Of a DNA stretch of 64,000 nucleotides, positions 33,950 to 44,945 are shown one piece after another (position 1 is the stretch's first letter; every line of letters starts with the position of its first letter). The notes below the pieces were generated by a model. That model saw only the letters and a list, made by a program, of their open reading frames with translations, had not been told where the DNA came from and made no database searches. A program made the position numbers and the translations under genes. This stretch comes from Alnus glutinosa. Lineage: Eukaryota; Streptophyta; Magnoliopsida; Fagales; Betulaceae. The DNA lies in assembly GCF_958979055.1 (NCBI RefSeq), contig NC_084894.1, positions 2,547,001-2,611,000 on the forward strand, read 5' to 3'.

Positions 33950-36035
33950 GAAACATCGTTTGGGATTATCAAAAAACACCTCTCCTTTGTTGCTCTGCGA
34001 TCCCTGGACTTTTCGTTCGTTGTCTGCGGCATCTGATTACCGCTAAACTCTCTGAGGTACTCTCTGATTTATAACTATCTTCTTCGTTTCCTCTCTCTCT
34101 CTCTCTCTCTCAGTTTTTTTTTTTTTGGTATAAACTGTTATTTAGTTAAAGAAGATCGAAAGCAAACATTTGTATCTTCTATGAATTACAATATTGATGG
34201 GTTTTTTTCTTAGATAACTTGGGCTTTTCAAGTTGTTGACTTTCTCTGTTCTGTTTTATTTTTTATTTTTATATTGTTTTTGCTTTTTGGGAATTTTATT
34301 TATGGGTTCTTGGGTATCTGTAAGACCAAAGTGCAGATTCAAAACGCATTTGAAGCTAGGTGATTGCCTTTATAATCTCTGTTGAGATGGGTGAAATAAA
34401 TAGATGACGGGTTTCTGATGTTTTTCTGAGATCCATTTGGGTTATGATTTTTGGCCATAATTTTGTTTGTTTAGGCCCTCAGTATAGAGGAAGGTCTCTA
34501 CCGTCTGCTTCTACTGATAAAATATAAACTAAATTAAATGATTAAATTCATCTCTTCTTATCCGATTAAACTTTTAGGATAAATGGGGTAGAGTTCATGA
34601 GTTCAAATTTTATCTCCATAATTTACCTTCCATTTTAATTAAGTGTTCAATGTGTTGTGGTGTTAAAATATAAATTAAATGATTAAAATTATTCTTTCCT
34701 ATCGGCTTAAGTTTTTGGGATATACGGTGATTTAGCAGCTTCTTGTTCTGTACCTGAAACAATTGAATCTGATAAACTATCCTGCCCAAAACAATAAAGG
34801 AGAATGAAGTAGAAATTGGTTATGGTTAGCTTTCTTACTGATTAATAGATTTATTGTTGGGTACCAAATACAAATCACGTAGAGTTGTTTGATGTTTCTT
34901 GATTTAGAAGCTTTTTATTATTATTATTATTTTAATTTTTTAATTAAACGAAGAAAATGGGAAAAGAAAGATATTTACTGTCTAATATCCAACCATAATA
35001 GTAATGTAGTTTTCAGCCCGAAAGTTCAAGAGATCTCCTCTTGCTACCCAGCTTTTGGAAATGTGGATGTTATAATCCTGCTGTTTTGTTTGCTTGGTTT
35101 TCAATTTTCTCCTGTTATTCAAGTTGAAGCATTGAGCTTGTTGTGAAGTGTTCCCTGTTTTTGGGGTGTATCTAGTTTCTGGAGAGATGTAATGTTTGAT
35201 TTTGGTTATAAAAGTTTTGATTCATCCAAAAAAAAAAAAGTGTTCAGCCGGAAAAAAGGAAAAAGGAAACTGTAATACTATCCTAATGACCAAGTAGTTC
35301 TATGTATCTTCGGACAACGGCTTTTGATTCCCCTTTTGTGCATAATTTTCACGATTTTTTTTTTCTCCATCTAGCTAGGTGCTTTTTCTTCCTGTGTACC
35401 TGGGGTAGCTTGCGCTTTTTATATACATCTCGATTACTTATTAAAAACAAAAGAACTTTAAAGTAGTGGCTCATGATCAGATTGTATTTGTTGATTGACA
35501 TGTTTTTGAATTCGTGTTTAGAATGATGGTTACTGTTCTGTCATTTTATGTGTGTATTCTGGATACTCCAAAGCGAAAGTGTGGCTTTCCTCCGAAGCCA
35601 TCACTGATAGGAATTGATCAAAGATAATCACAGTTGTGCAAGTGCCTCTGGTTTGATAAGCTGTATAATCTGTATCTACCAGCTCTTCTGTGTTTATTGG
35701 GTGGTTTTGTTGTTTCAAGGTTTTTTGTTTTAGTACTTTTTGAGTACCAAAAGATTTGAAATCGCAGAACCGAATGGGTTGATTTCTGGGCTTTGATTTA
35801 TAGAACACATGCGAGGGAAAGGGTTTTCCTGGTCTTGTAGGGTCCTCTTTCTTTGACAAAAGTGTTTTGGCATTCATTTGGTTTTTTTTTTGTTTTTTTT
35901 TTTTTTCAACTAGAAACCAAACTATCCCTTAACATTTGCTCTTAGGTTTTCATTAGTTGGCTAACTTTTTGTTTCTTTATCTAGGTTTCATTTGTTTTCT
36001 TTTTATCTGGGTGAAGAGTGACAAAGAAGAAGGTA
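33950..36035 (+). other. 5'UTR exon and long 5'UTR intron of the first PRELI gene (inferred)
   Basis: A leader-like stretch ends CTCTCTGAG followed by GTACTCTCTG (donor at 34057). The acceptor is not clear: CTTTATCTAG near 35985 and TGAAG near 36016 are both possible. The second PRELI gene has TTTCTTTATCAG about 35 bases before its start codon, supporting a 5'UTR intron in this family. The intron holds a LINE fragment at 35024-35239. Confidence 0.45.
35024..35239 (+). mobile_element. 5'-truncated LINE/SINE with ATTCATCC(A)n end
   Basis: Flanked by GTTTTCAGCCCGAAA (35009-35023) and GTGTTCAGCCGGAAA (35240-35254), 13 of 15 bases identical. The 3' end reads TATAAAAGTTTTGATTCATCC and a poly(A) run. 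Confidence 0.65.
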
Positions 36036-36593
36036 ATGGTTAAAGCGTACGCTCAAGAATACGTTTACAAGCACCCGTGGGAGCGGGTTACTTCTGCATC
36101 TTGGCGCAAGTTTGCTGACCCCGAGAACAAGCGTACATTGTCCCATATACTTGAAGTTGACACATTGAACCGAAAGCTTGATCCTCAATCTGGGAAGCTT
36201 TACACTACTCGAGCAATCACCGTCCATGCCCCAGGACCATGGTTCGTTCGCAAAATCATCGGCCAAGATATCTGCCATTGTGTTGAATCAACGGTTGTGG
36301 ATGCCCAGTCTCGATCAATGCAACTTTCTACACGCAATATCAGTCTCCAGAAGTTCATAGAAGTGGTGGAGAAGATTCGGTACGAACCTCACCCAGATAA
36401 CCCTGATCGGTGGACTATTTGCCGGCAGGAGACTAGCATTCAGATTAAGCCATTGTCAGCACTGGCATCAATGGCAGAAAAGGTGGAGCAACGATGTGCT
36501 GAAAAATTTGTGCAGAATAGTGCCAAGGGTAGAGAGGTTATGGAGAGGATCTGCAAGTATCTGGAAGCTGAATCTGGTGGGATTGCTCTCTAG
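36036..36593 (+). CDS. PRELI/MSF1 domain protein, copy 1
   Basis: Intronless coding region for 185 residues. The PRELI/MSF1 domain fills nearly the whole protein (residues 1-172). Family members (Ups1/PRELID) carry phosphatidic acid or phosphatidylserine between mitochondrial membranes with small Mdm35-type partners, so a role in the intermembrane space is likely by family. The start ATG is chosen because MVKAYAQEYVYKHPWERV matches the start of the Arabidopsis homologue (At5g13070, from memory) and the second copy; no ATG lies upstream in frame between the leader and here. Conserved blocks: HILEVDTLNRKL (38-49), GQDICHCVESTVVD (76-89), PHPDNPDRWTICRQETS (118-134), GREVMERICKYLEAES (165-180). 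At residue 111 it has V where the second copy and the family have E (VEE). A tandem paralogue lies 3.1 kb downstream. Confidence 0.92.
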   Translation: MVKAYAQEYVYKHPWERVTSASWRKFADPENKRTLSHILEVDTLNRKLDPQSGKLYTTRAITVHAPGPWFVRKIIGQDICHCVESTVVDAQSRSMQLSTRNISLQKFIEVVEKIRYEPHPDNPDRWTICRQETSIQIKPLSALASMAEKVEQRCAEKFVQNSAKGREVMERICKYLEAESGGIAL

Positions 36594-38879
36594 ATCTAGC
36601 TTCTTCACTGCAATTTTGGACTTTTCTGGTTCTGGCTCTAAGGGTTGTATGCTCTTTCACAGTATAAAATAACTAAAGAATGTAAGAGTGTAGCACTATG
36701 GAGGGTCAGCCTTGATCTCCCCCTCTGGAATTGGTTGAAATTTTTTATACCGCTTAAATGTGACTTAGTTTTAGAACTATCTGATGGCGTGTACTGGGAA
36801 AATTGGTTTATGATTAGTTAATCTGTACGCTTTCATACAGCAAATTGTGCCACTTGAAAGATTAGCCAGAGGCTATATATATTTAATGCTTTCTTCCTAT
36901 GACTTTATTGGAAGCTATCTCCTTCGTTAGAAACTTCATGAATTCTCTGATAATCAAACAAAGCTATGTGGTGGCATCCCCTACAGCAGCAACAACTTGA
37001 CCAATTAGACTTCATTTAATCTATTGTCAATATGGCATATGCCCTGTTCTTAGGTTGTTTTCAAGCCTGCTTAGTTCACCCTGACTTAAGTGCCTATTTG
37101 CTTTGCTTTGTTTTTTTGTTTTCTTGTTCTTAAAGGATCAACAAAGAAAGCAATGACAAATCTCACAGCCGCTGCATTCCTATCTTGAAGCAACTTTGAA
37201 CTGTTAAGACTGAATTGAAATCCATTAATGGGAATTATGCTGTGATTAACCATAGCAGCAACTCAATGGGTAGTTCCACTTCTGCCCTCGAAATAATGGG
37301 GTACAAACTACAAACTACAAAAGTTGGCTATGGGCCAAGCTCGGAGCATGAATTAGACCTTCCATTGAGTCGGTTATATTTTTTGTATCAAGGACTTGGA
37401 TTATCCAACAAAACTTGTTGAAGCATACAAAAATGACCAAATATAATGGGTACACTTAATCCTGTTCAAAAGAAAGTTACAATTTTCTTTTTATTTTTCC
37501 TCGTTGTCCTATTTCCCCTTCCTTGGTGGGAGTTTGGGAAAGGTTCTGACATTTGATGTCCTAACACTCCATGATCTTTCTTCAAGAGGTTGTTGCTCTT
37601 TTATAGAAGAACAACATACAAAAATGTTAAATAAGAAAGTATCATTATTTTTTGTAAAGAAACCTTCGCATGCTTGCTTTTATTTAAAGTAACTTAAATT
37701 ATTGTTGCCAAAACTACGGAATTTTTGTTTTTTTATAATAGGGTCCACTACACTTCACGTTTGCTATATCTCATCTTTTCATTTGGTTGATAAAGTTGGG
37801 ATATTCTTTGACTTTTATTCACGTCTACTTCAACTTATCATTCTATTTAGTTGATAAGATTAAGATATTCTGTTTTCTATTAGAGGTGAAGAGATAGAGC
37901 TTTGACTGTTCTCAATATCGGCAATTTAAGATTTTTTCTCGTTGCGATTAAGTAAATTATTTACTCTGTTATATGCCCTATTAAAGTCATTAAACGTTCT
38001 AGTTTCGCTAAACTTTTTTACTACAAGTAGTTGCCTTTCGCTTACTGCTTATTGTCTTTATAACACTTTGTTTAAAGAAAATAATAAAAAAAATGTTTCT
38101 CAAAGAAGCTTGTTTCCTCTGTATTTCACACGTTTACAAATCCTGCAACTCTAGCTTTATGTGCTTGTACCTTAGGACTTCCCGAGTCCTTGACCTTGTA
38201 CAAAAGAGCAATTTCGTCTGACACTGACATCCCATTTTTGCAATAAACTTCATGAGAGGCAGGGAATTAGTGTATATTCTTTGCTACTCATTTTATTTAT
38301 GCTGACATGCTGAGCATATTCTTTAACATTCGCTCTTCTTTTTCTCCTACTTTATATGAGATCTAAGGGGACTGCCATTCACTCTTTGCAAATTGCAACA
38401 GCAGGAGCTTATGAATATTGTGAGGTATGATGCTCTGTTTTCATTAATGCATTTCGTTAATTGCTTCTCTGCTCTTCTGGGTCATCATTATATTCTCTGT
38501 AGTTCCTGTATTTTCTGGTTTGCTCCAATTGGGCTGTACGTACTTAGATTTTGTAGAAGATCAAACGCAAGTGTGTCAGTTTGTGTGTGTGCGTGTTGCT
38601 GGATGTGTGTAGGCAGGAAGTGTTGGTCTTGGTCTTCAAAATAAGTGTGGAAATCATCGTGCAAAGAACTCAGAATTTGTTGTCACAGAAACAAACTGTG
38701 ATGACTTTGATCCTACCCCATTCTTCACCTTCTTAATTCATAACATAAGAAAGGATATATATTATATATATAAAATAAAATAAAATAAAATGACGGGTCT
38801 TTACATAGCTTGAATACATTTAAAATTTTGAAGCGGTAGCCTTTGTTTATTTGCGGCAAACTACTCCTGAAACATTTAG
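36594..38879. other. 3'UTR of PRELI copy 1 and spacer
   Basis: Mostly AT-rich. Two imperfect copies of a block with GTTGATAAAGTTGGGATATTCT and TTGATAAGATTAAGATATTCT lie at about 37765-37875. A GTGT microsatellite-like patch lies at 38577-38620. No further coding sequence recognised. Confidence 0.4.
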
Positions 38880-39204
38880 GGGTGACCAATCTAATTATTG
38901 AAAGTGGTTCGGCCACCCTGAATCATATAGAGATGGTCCAACCACTACCTCTAGGTATTGGGGTAGTTCGGCTACCCATAAGGTTTTTTTTTTCAAAAAG
39001 AAAATTTTAATTTTGAGGGTATTATGTAAAATTAGTTTCTAAACTTATATGATATTTTTCGTCTTTTTTTTTTTCACAATTTTGACTAACATATGGACTT
39101 CTTGCTAACGAATGGTAGTTTAATACGACTGAATATGACATGCAATAACTCATAGGGATAATTTATAAATGAATAATAGTTTGAGGGGTAAAGATATTTA
39201 ACCC
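38880..39204. mobile_element. Partial GGGTTAAATA-type foldback element
   Basis: GTGGTTCGGCCACCC and related blocks (38900-38980) match the loop of the element at 19851-20613. The right arm ends TTTGAGGGGTAAAGATATTTAACCC at 39204. A matching left arm is not visible, so it looks truncated on the left. Confidence 0.6.
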
Positions 39205-39683
39205 TTGATTTTTAGTAATTGTAGAAATGCTTTTCACAATAAAGGCTTGATATAAAGAATATAATATTAATGATGGATTTCAAGTTCCTGGATGACTCAT
39301 TCTGTTCCCTCCCTTTCTTTATCTAATGCATAGGCGTGCTTTTAGGTTTGTGTAAAGGCTCATATTAGACTTCGACTGCTTGTTAAACGGAATTTCTTTT
39401 GAGTTCCCTTTAAGACCCATTTATATTGTGAATTTTGGTCATCTCACTAATTCTTGGAGATACAGAAGAAGGTTTCTGTCATAATCTCAAGTGTTCCACA
39501 CGACTTAAATGAAATATTAACCATGTGTATATAAACTCTTAACATCATTTTTCTAAAAGTCAGTTTTCAGGGTAAATGAGAGACCCTGAACATGTGGTCT
39601 TGACTCTTTCAGTTTGCAATCTAAGATTCTAAATTAGTGTTTCTTTATCAGGGAGAGGGCAAAAAAAAGAAGAAAAAAACATC
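39205..39683 (+). other. Upstream region of PRELI copy 2
   Basis: AT-rich. TTTCTTTATCAG at about 39640-39651 is a good splice acceptor just before the A- and G-rich leader and the start codon, implying a 5'UTR intron whose donor I could not find. Confidence 0.4.
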
Positions 39684-40247
39684 ATGGTTAAAGCATACAC
39701 ACAAGAGTACATTTACAAGCACCCATGGGAGCGGGTAACCTCTGCATCTTGGCGCAAGTTTACTGACCATGAAAACAGGCGCATACTAAACCATATCCTT
39801 GAAGTTGACACACTGAGCTGCAAGCTCGACCATATATCTCAGCAGCTTTACACCACTCGTGCAGTCACTGTCCATTTCCCCGGACCATGGTTCATACGGA
39901 AAATGGTCGGTCAGGACATCTGCCACTGTGTTGAATCAACGACTGTGGACGCCCAATCACGGTCAATGCAACTCACTTCCAGAAATGTTAGTCTTGAGAA
40001 TTTCATACAAGTGGAGGAGAAGATCCGGTACGACCCCCACCCAGATAATCCAAATGGGTGGACGATTTGCAGGCAGGAGACGAGTATACATATAAAGCCA
40101 TTATCTGCGCTGGCATCAATTGCAGAAATGGTGGAGCAACGATGTGGGGAGAAAGTTGTGAAGAATAGTGCTACGGGAAGAGAGGTTATGGAGAGGATCT
40201 GTAAATATTTGGAAGCTGAATCTAGAGAGATTGCTCTGGAATCCTGA
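39684..40247 (+). CDS. PRELI/MSF1 domain protein, copy 2
   Basis: Intronless coding region for 187 residues, clearly a tandem duplicate of the gene at 36036 in the same orientation. Start MVKAYTQEYIYKHPWERV aligns from the first residue. The PRELI/MSF1 domain is complete, with GQDICHCVESTTVD at 76-89 and VEEKIRYDPHPDNPNGWTIC from 110. It keeps the family VEE motif at 110-112 that copy 1 has lost, but differs in the otherwise conserved NRKLDPQSGKL region (here SCKLDHISQQL) and ends with ESREIALES, two residues longer. Same predicted role in mitochondrial phospholipid transfer. The frame is open throughout with mostly conservative changes, so it looks under selection and not like a pseudogene; expression is unknown. 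Confidence 0.9.
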   Translation: MVKAYTQEYIYKHPWERVTSASWRKFTDHENRRILNHILEVDTLSCKLDHISQQLYTTRAVTVHFPGPWFIRKMVGQDICHCVESTTVDAQSRSMQLTSRNVSLENFIQVEEKIRYDPHPDNPNGWTICRQETSIHIKPLSALASIAEMVEQRCGEKVVKNSATGREVMERICKYLEAESREIALES

Positions 40248-40566
40248 CAACAGTTTTTAGCTGAAAACCTGTCTCTACCATTTCATTTTTAATGTTAGTT
40301 CCATAAATTTAATGGTGGATTTAAAATTTAGTTGTATTGAGATGAGTAAGAGATGTATGTGTATCATTTTTTAAAAATAAAATACTACTATGAAAGAGTA
40401 ATATCTGAAGGCAAAATTTGCATACGCAGCAGACAAGAATGGATTCAATGGCTAGTAGAGTCGCCCAAATCAACTGGCATAGTATGTTTTAAGCGATTGA
40501 CATAGAAATTCACTTCTATGTCAGTCAATATGAATCATATGATAAATAAGTTTAAAAAGTAGCATT

Positions 40567-40905
40567 ACACCTTTTCAAAGCAGCATTCTTAGCACAAAAC
40601 CAAAAATGAAAAAAGAAAAGAAAAGAGGCAGAGATGAAATGAGATCCATTGCCTACAAGATACAAAAAATGTGAATAGAAAAATGTTTTATACCATACTT
40701 TTATTCCACTTTGTATAATACTGCCAATCATACCGCTAATCATACACCTTTTCAAAGCAGCATTCTTAGCACAAAACCAAAAATGAGAAGAGAAAAGAAA
40801 AGAGAGATGAAATGAGATCGATTGCCTACAAGATACAAAAAATGTGAATAGAAAAATGTTATATACCATACTTTTATTCCACTTTGTATAATATTGCTAA
40901 TCAAC
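40567..40905. repeat. Tandem direct repeat, two copies of 177 bases
   Basis: ACACCTTTTCAAAGCAGCAT begins copy 1 at 40567 and copy 2 at 40744. The second copy ends near 40905 and is slightly shorter. Identity is high, so the duplication is recent. Minus-strand reading frames through it simply repeat and have no known domain. Confidence 0.9.
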
Positions 40906-41528
40906 TCTTAGAATTTTTTTTTATTATTATTAACAGACTAATAAAATGATTGTTTACTAACGTCACATCAACAAAGTGAAATAAAAGTAAATAAAAGTAT
41001 GACGTATAGCATTACTCTAAGAATATATTTTTCACAACTAATGGCTTTAAAAGAACTTCAGGGGAAGCTCTAGCAATCACACAATTCACACAATTTTATA
41101 CATCACAATATGGGTTCCCCAGTGAAATTCATAACTAAGAGAATGCAATGGATAATTTACAATGCTGCCACAGGAATGTTGACGGATGTTGTCCAAATCG
41201 TCTGAGAATTGCACAAACCATTCTGACACGTACTACAAGAGAGATGCCATAAGGAAATTAGAATAGACAAATTACAAAGCTAACCATGACAATGTCCATC
41301 AAACCAGCATAGATTAAACTTTAGACACTGGAGCCAACACATAAATTCTCGCCAATCACTAGAAATATAGAGTTCTTCAAAGTGCAGAGATGTCCTAATG
41401 CCATGCCTCCACCAGCAAATATAACAATATAAAAGGACACCAATAAGATATGCAGCAAACTTGAAGTCACCTCACGGATAAAGATGAGAATCACTTTTCA
41501 AACACATGGTAACTCCACCCCATCAGAT
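40906..41528 (-). other. Spacer and probable 3'UTR of the SAP gene
   Basis: The part nearest the SAP stop codon (about 41100-41528) is probably 3'UTR on the minus strand. Nothing else recognised. Confidence 0.4.
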
Positions 41529-42050
41529 TTAGATTTTATCAAGTTTCTCTGCCTTGACAACGGGGTTGGCTTTAGCTATAGCATCACGAGCAGCAGTGCG
41601 ATAATCAAAGGGGCAGTCATGTTTGTCCGAATAGCGATGTACTGCACAGAAAAGGTTACCACACCGACAATTGAATCCTGTTAAACCAACCCGCTTGTTA
41701 CAGCTGGTGCAGCGATTTGGACCTTCCTTCGGCTTTGCCTCACCACTCTCCCCTGAGCCAAAACCAAAACTAAAGGATGGTCCCACAGAGATGGCCTTTG
41801 GCTCCACTGAGTTGACTTGGACCTCCACAGTAGCAACAACAGATTCATTTTCATTGCTGCTTGATGATCCATTCACAATACTTCCAATCGATGAAGCAGC
41901 AAGCTTAGCTTGGTCCTGTTTTAACATAATATCCTTGTGGCACTTGGAACACATGTTCATAGTAGCTGCGCTTCCAAAGAAGCCACAGTTGTTAATGCAC
42001 AAAATGGGACCTTCAGGGGCAGCTTGGCATCCTGTCTCATCGTGGTCCAT
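41529..42050 (-). CDS. SAP2: A20/AN1 zinc-finger stress-associated protein
   Basis: Encodes 173 residues in one coding exon, the usual size and structure for plant SAPs. An A20 finger has C18, C22, C34 and C37 ([25 protein letters not shown]). An AN1 finger has C114, C117, C128, C130, C135, H138, H144 and C146 ([18 protein letters not shown] onwards). The C-terminus [17 protein letters not shown] is the conserved SAP tail. All zinc ligands are present. The middle (50-110) is Ser- and Glu-rich linker. Family members are induced by abiotic stress, and the A20 finger can bind ubiquitin. The start MDHDETGCQ matches Arabidopsis SAP2 (At1g51200, from memory), so the symbol rests on resemblance and position next to a PLT gene. 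A TTTTGGTGCAG acceptor lies 13 bases upstream of the start codon, so the leader is spliced. Confidence 0.93.
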   Translation of the reverse strand: MDHDETGCQAAPEGPILCINNCGFFGSAATMNMCSKCHKDIMLKQDQAKLAASSIGSIVNGSSSSNENESVVATVEVQVNSVEPKAISVGPSFSFGFGSGESGEAKPKEGPNRCTSCNKRVGLTGFNCRCGNLFCAVHRYSDKHDCPFDYRTAARDAIAKANPVVKAEKLDKI

Positions 42051-43079
42051 CTTTTCAACTCTCCTGCACCAAAAATCACTTGAAAATCTAACAACAATAA
42101 CAAATTAATAAGGGGAAGAGTACATCTGGCTACATCCTCTATACGCATAAATATGCATAATGAACACAAAGACAAAAGCATTTTAAATCTAATTCGCTTT
42201 TACATACATTTTGAATCACAAAAATGACACACGTTTTCATTAAACAAACTAAACATAAAAATATTCTTAAGGAAATTTTTTACCACCTGATTCTATTTTA
42301 GTACCTGGATTTTCAATTTTTCTTAGCTATACCCAGTTCTTTCAGACTGTTCTAATCAAATCCTTCCTTCCTGTTGCTTTTCTTTCACTAACAGAAAATT
42401 TGTTCTATGCAATATACTCTCCCAACTAAATTCGTCTTTTCTCTCTTCTCCCCACAACCTCTCTCTTCTCTTTGTCCCTTCACTCTCCCCTCAAGCTCTC
42501 TCTACCACTTTCTCTCCTCTCTCAACCCACTGCCACCCATTACAAATCAAAAACCCAAAAACAGTTCCATAGGATTGGGGCTAGAATCATCAACGAGCAA
42601 CAGAAACGGCCACAATAACAAAGTCCCCCAAGCCTAAAGTATGGAGATTGGCATGTGCTCAGTAAGGAGAGATGGTTGGATGCAATGAAGCCCTACCTAA
42701 TTATCTTCTAAACAACTAAATACCCTGGACCCATTCTCCCACAATCCAACGCCCTATGTCATCAACCTAATAAAAGAACTACTTGAGGTTTAAGTTTCTC
42801 TCTAAGGATGATTATGGGGGTTTGAAGAGTCATTAAACACTGGGTTTAAAATTACAAAATGCGTTGTTCACTCTTTAAAATTCTCATAATTAGTCACCCA
42901 ACAAAATGGATTGTTCACTCTTTAAAACTCTCATAATTAGTCACTCAAGCAATCAATCAAGAGAGCTACCAATCTGTTTTCAAGAAATTAGTTAGACTTT
43001 CAGTCTTTCAAGTGCAAACCTAGAAATGGAGCCTTCACAGGGATGAATCCAGGCGCAGGGGAACCTCCCCAACATTGAC

Positions 43080-43640
43080 CACTTTTTCCTTTAAAAGAGC
43101 ATTTGGAGGTCCGAGGCTCCTTTGAGGGTGGCATTCTTCACGTGGACAATATCCTTGGGGAAAATCCTCACTATGTATAACCTTCGTAAGTCACATCACA
43201 GTGATAGATTAGTGTTGTATGTGCAAAAGAAACGGGGAAACTCCTTATCGCCTCTTTCTTCATTGTGATATTACAAGAGACTTGTGGAATGTGGTTTCTA
43301 AGATGTTTGGAGTAGAGTGACTTATGCCTATATGGCTGGTGGGTCTCCTAGTGTGTTGGAAAACAAGGTTTAGTCAGAATGATCTTAATGTTATTTGGAA
43401 TGCAATCCCTTCTAGTTTAATGTGGTGCATTTAGAGAGAAAGGAATGTTCGAAGTTTCAATGATTGTGAGAAGATGAGCTTCAATCTACAGCTTGGTTTT
43501 CTTAAATCCCACTTTGGGTGTATGTATGTTAACGTCCTTCTCAATATCTAACTTCGTAGATTTTTGTGCTATTTTTCCTTGTTCTTGATATTGCTTGAGT
43601 TGCGCCCTTGGAACTTTTTAATAAATTTACTTTACTTATA
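43080..43640 (+). mobile_element. LINE (L1-type) fragment, reverse transcriptase zinc-binding region
   Basis: Conceptual translation gives APLRVAFFTW and, in another frame, RLFLHCDITRDLWNVVSKMF, NDLNVIWNAIPSSLMWCI and RERNVRSFND. These are the zf-RVT domain motifs at the end of plant LINE ORF2. Frame changes and an in-frame stop (before RERN) show it is dead. The end near AATAAATTTACTTTACTTAT is the expected LINE 3' region. Confidence 0.8.
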
Positions 43641-44420
43641 CCTTCTTCTTCCTTATCACCCCCTCCCCCACCCCGCCCCATAACTATAAGTTCAAGGTTT
43701 CCCTTAAATAATCGCTTTAAGATATAGAGTCATGATTGATAAAAAGGTAGGCAGTCCCACACTAATCACTATCCCCATTATTTGACCCAAAATATGTATA
43801 ATCAATTTACTTCTATAAATCAAAACCTAGCCCTACTGGTACAGATACCATATTCACATTTCTTCACTACTTAGAAACTGTTCAAGTTATAATCTAATGA
43901 AGGTGGCAAAAAAAAATAGCATCTTTATCTGTTGGTATCAAACATAGCAATGTGCCCATACATGAATAACTATTAAATACACATGCATCACATTTAAGTC
44001 ACAAATCTCTCAGTGAAACGCAAGTTTTCCAGCAGCACACGAGTGGCAGGCTATCTAAGAACCCAACTTCCAAAGGTTTTCCTATATCTTCCTCAGTGTA
44101 CCCAAGACTGTATGTGCATATCCCACATAAAACCTTTAAATTTTGACAAAAAATAAACAAAAACTTCCCCCACAATACTCGAAACAAACAAGCCCGTAAA
44201 TTCTATACGAACATATACATCCTATATTTACGCATATATGTACAGAAATACTGGAGGATATAAGCACTTCATTAGAAGACTGAAAATCAAGACCTTTTGA
44301 ACCCAAAACGCACTTAGTTTATGGAATTAGCATCGTCACTAACGACCCAGTTGAGATAGCGATTTGAATTTTCTCTTCTGTGCCAAATTACGAACAAAAA
44401 AGTCTCAATTTTTCTCTCCA

Positions 44421-44514
44421 AAAAGCAAGTAGATTTGCATTTAAAAAATTCAAACTTTTGATAAATAAAAATAAAAGAAGTTTGATTTTTTTAAATGCAA
44501 ATCTACTTGCTTTT
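44421..44514. repeat. Near-perfect 94-base inverted repeat
   Basis: AAAAGCAAGTAGATTTGCAT and the next 18 bases pair with the right arm (44476-44514) with about one mismatch, around a 16-base AT-rich loop. It lies inside the SAP leader intron. It could be a young miniature foldback element or a small-RNA-producing hairpin. Confidence 0.85.
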
Positions 44515-44879
44515 AACCACAACACTTCAAAATTTTAACAATTCCACAATCAAAATTACATGTTTTACTAAAACCTTAAAAATAATCGCCATGACTTACA
44601 AAAATAATAATAATAATCGCCAACGAGAAGCTATACAAGCAAATATACACACATACACAAACAAAAAACCCCAACCTGCTCGCGAGGTGGGCACGAAAAT
44701 CCTCAGAAACGAAACCTCCAAGACCGATCTCTCACCTCACGGTCGCATCGGAAACGAAACCTGCGTTCAAAATAATAATAATAAAAAAAAAAATCAACGA
44801 TTCGAATCGTTAACGAAAAGAAGCAACAGATCCAAGCGATAATCAGAACTCGAAATCGGATCGAAAACCCAAACCCTAC

Positions 44880-44945
44880 CGGATTTGGGATCGCCGAGGA
44901 GAGAGAAAGCAAAGCCGAGGGGAGAGAGAGAGAGAGAGATGAGTT
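44880..44945 (-). other. Probable SAP first (noncoding) exon
   Basis: On the minus strand a CT repeat leader runs into CTCGGCGATCCCAAATCCG just before the donor. The transcription start is not resolved. Sequence beyond it (44946-45110) is GC-richer and promoter-like, with an ATTTTAAAC box near 44975. Confidence 0.45.

Larger units (their letters stand above)
42064..44879 (-). other. 5'UTR intron of the SAP gene (inferred, 2.8 kb)
   Basis: The acceptor (GTGCAG ending at 42064 on the minus strand) is clear. The best donor is GTAGGGTTTGGG starting at 44879, directly after a CT-rich leader. The intron contains a LINE fragment in the opposite orientation (43080-43640), a near-perfect hairpin (44421-44514) and otherwise AT-rich sequence. 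Plant SAP genes often have a 5'UTR intron; this length is on the large side. Confidence 0.55.

Noticed and set aside
41671-42108. Plus-strand frame of 145 residues over the SAP gene
   Set aside because: It is antisense to the zinc-finger coding sequence, which has all its ligands on the minus strand.
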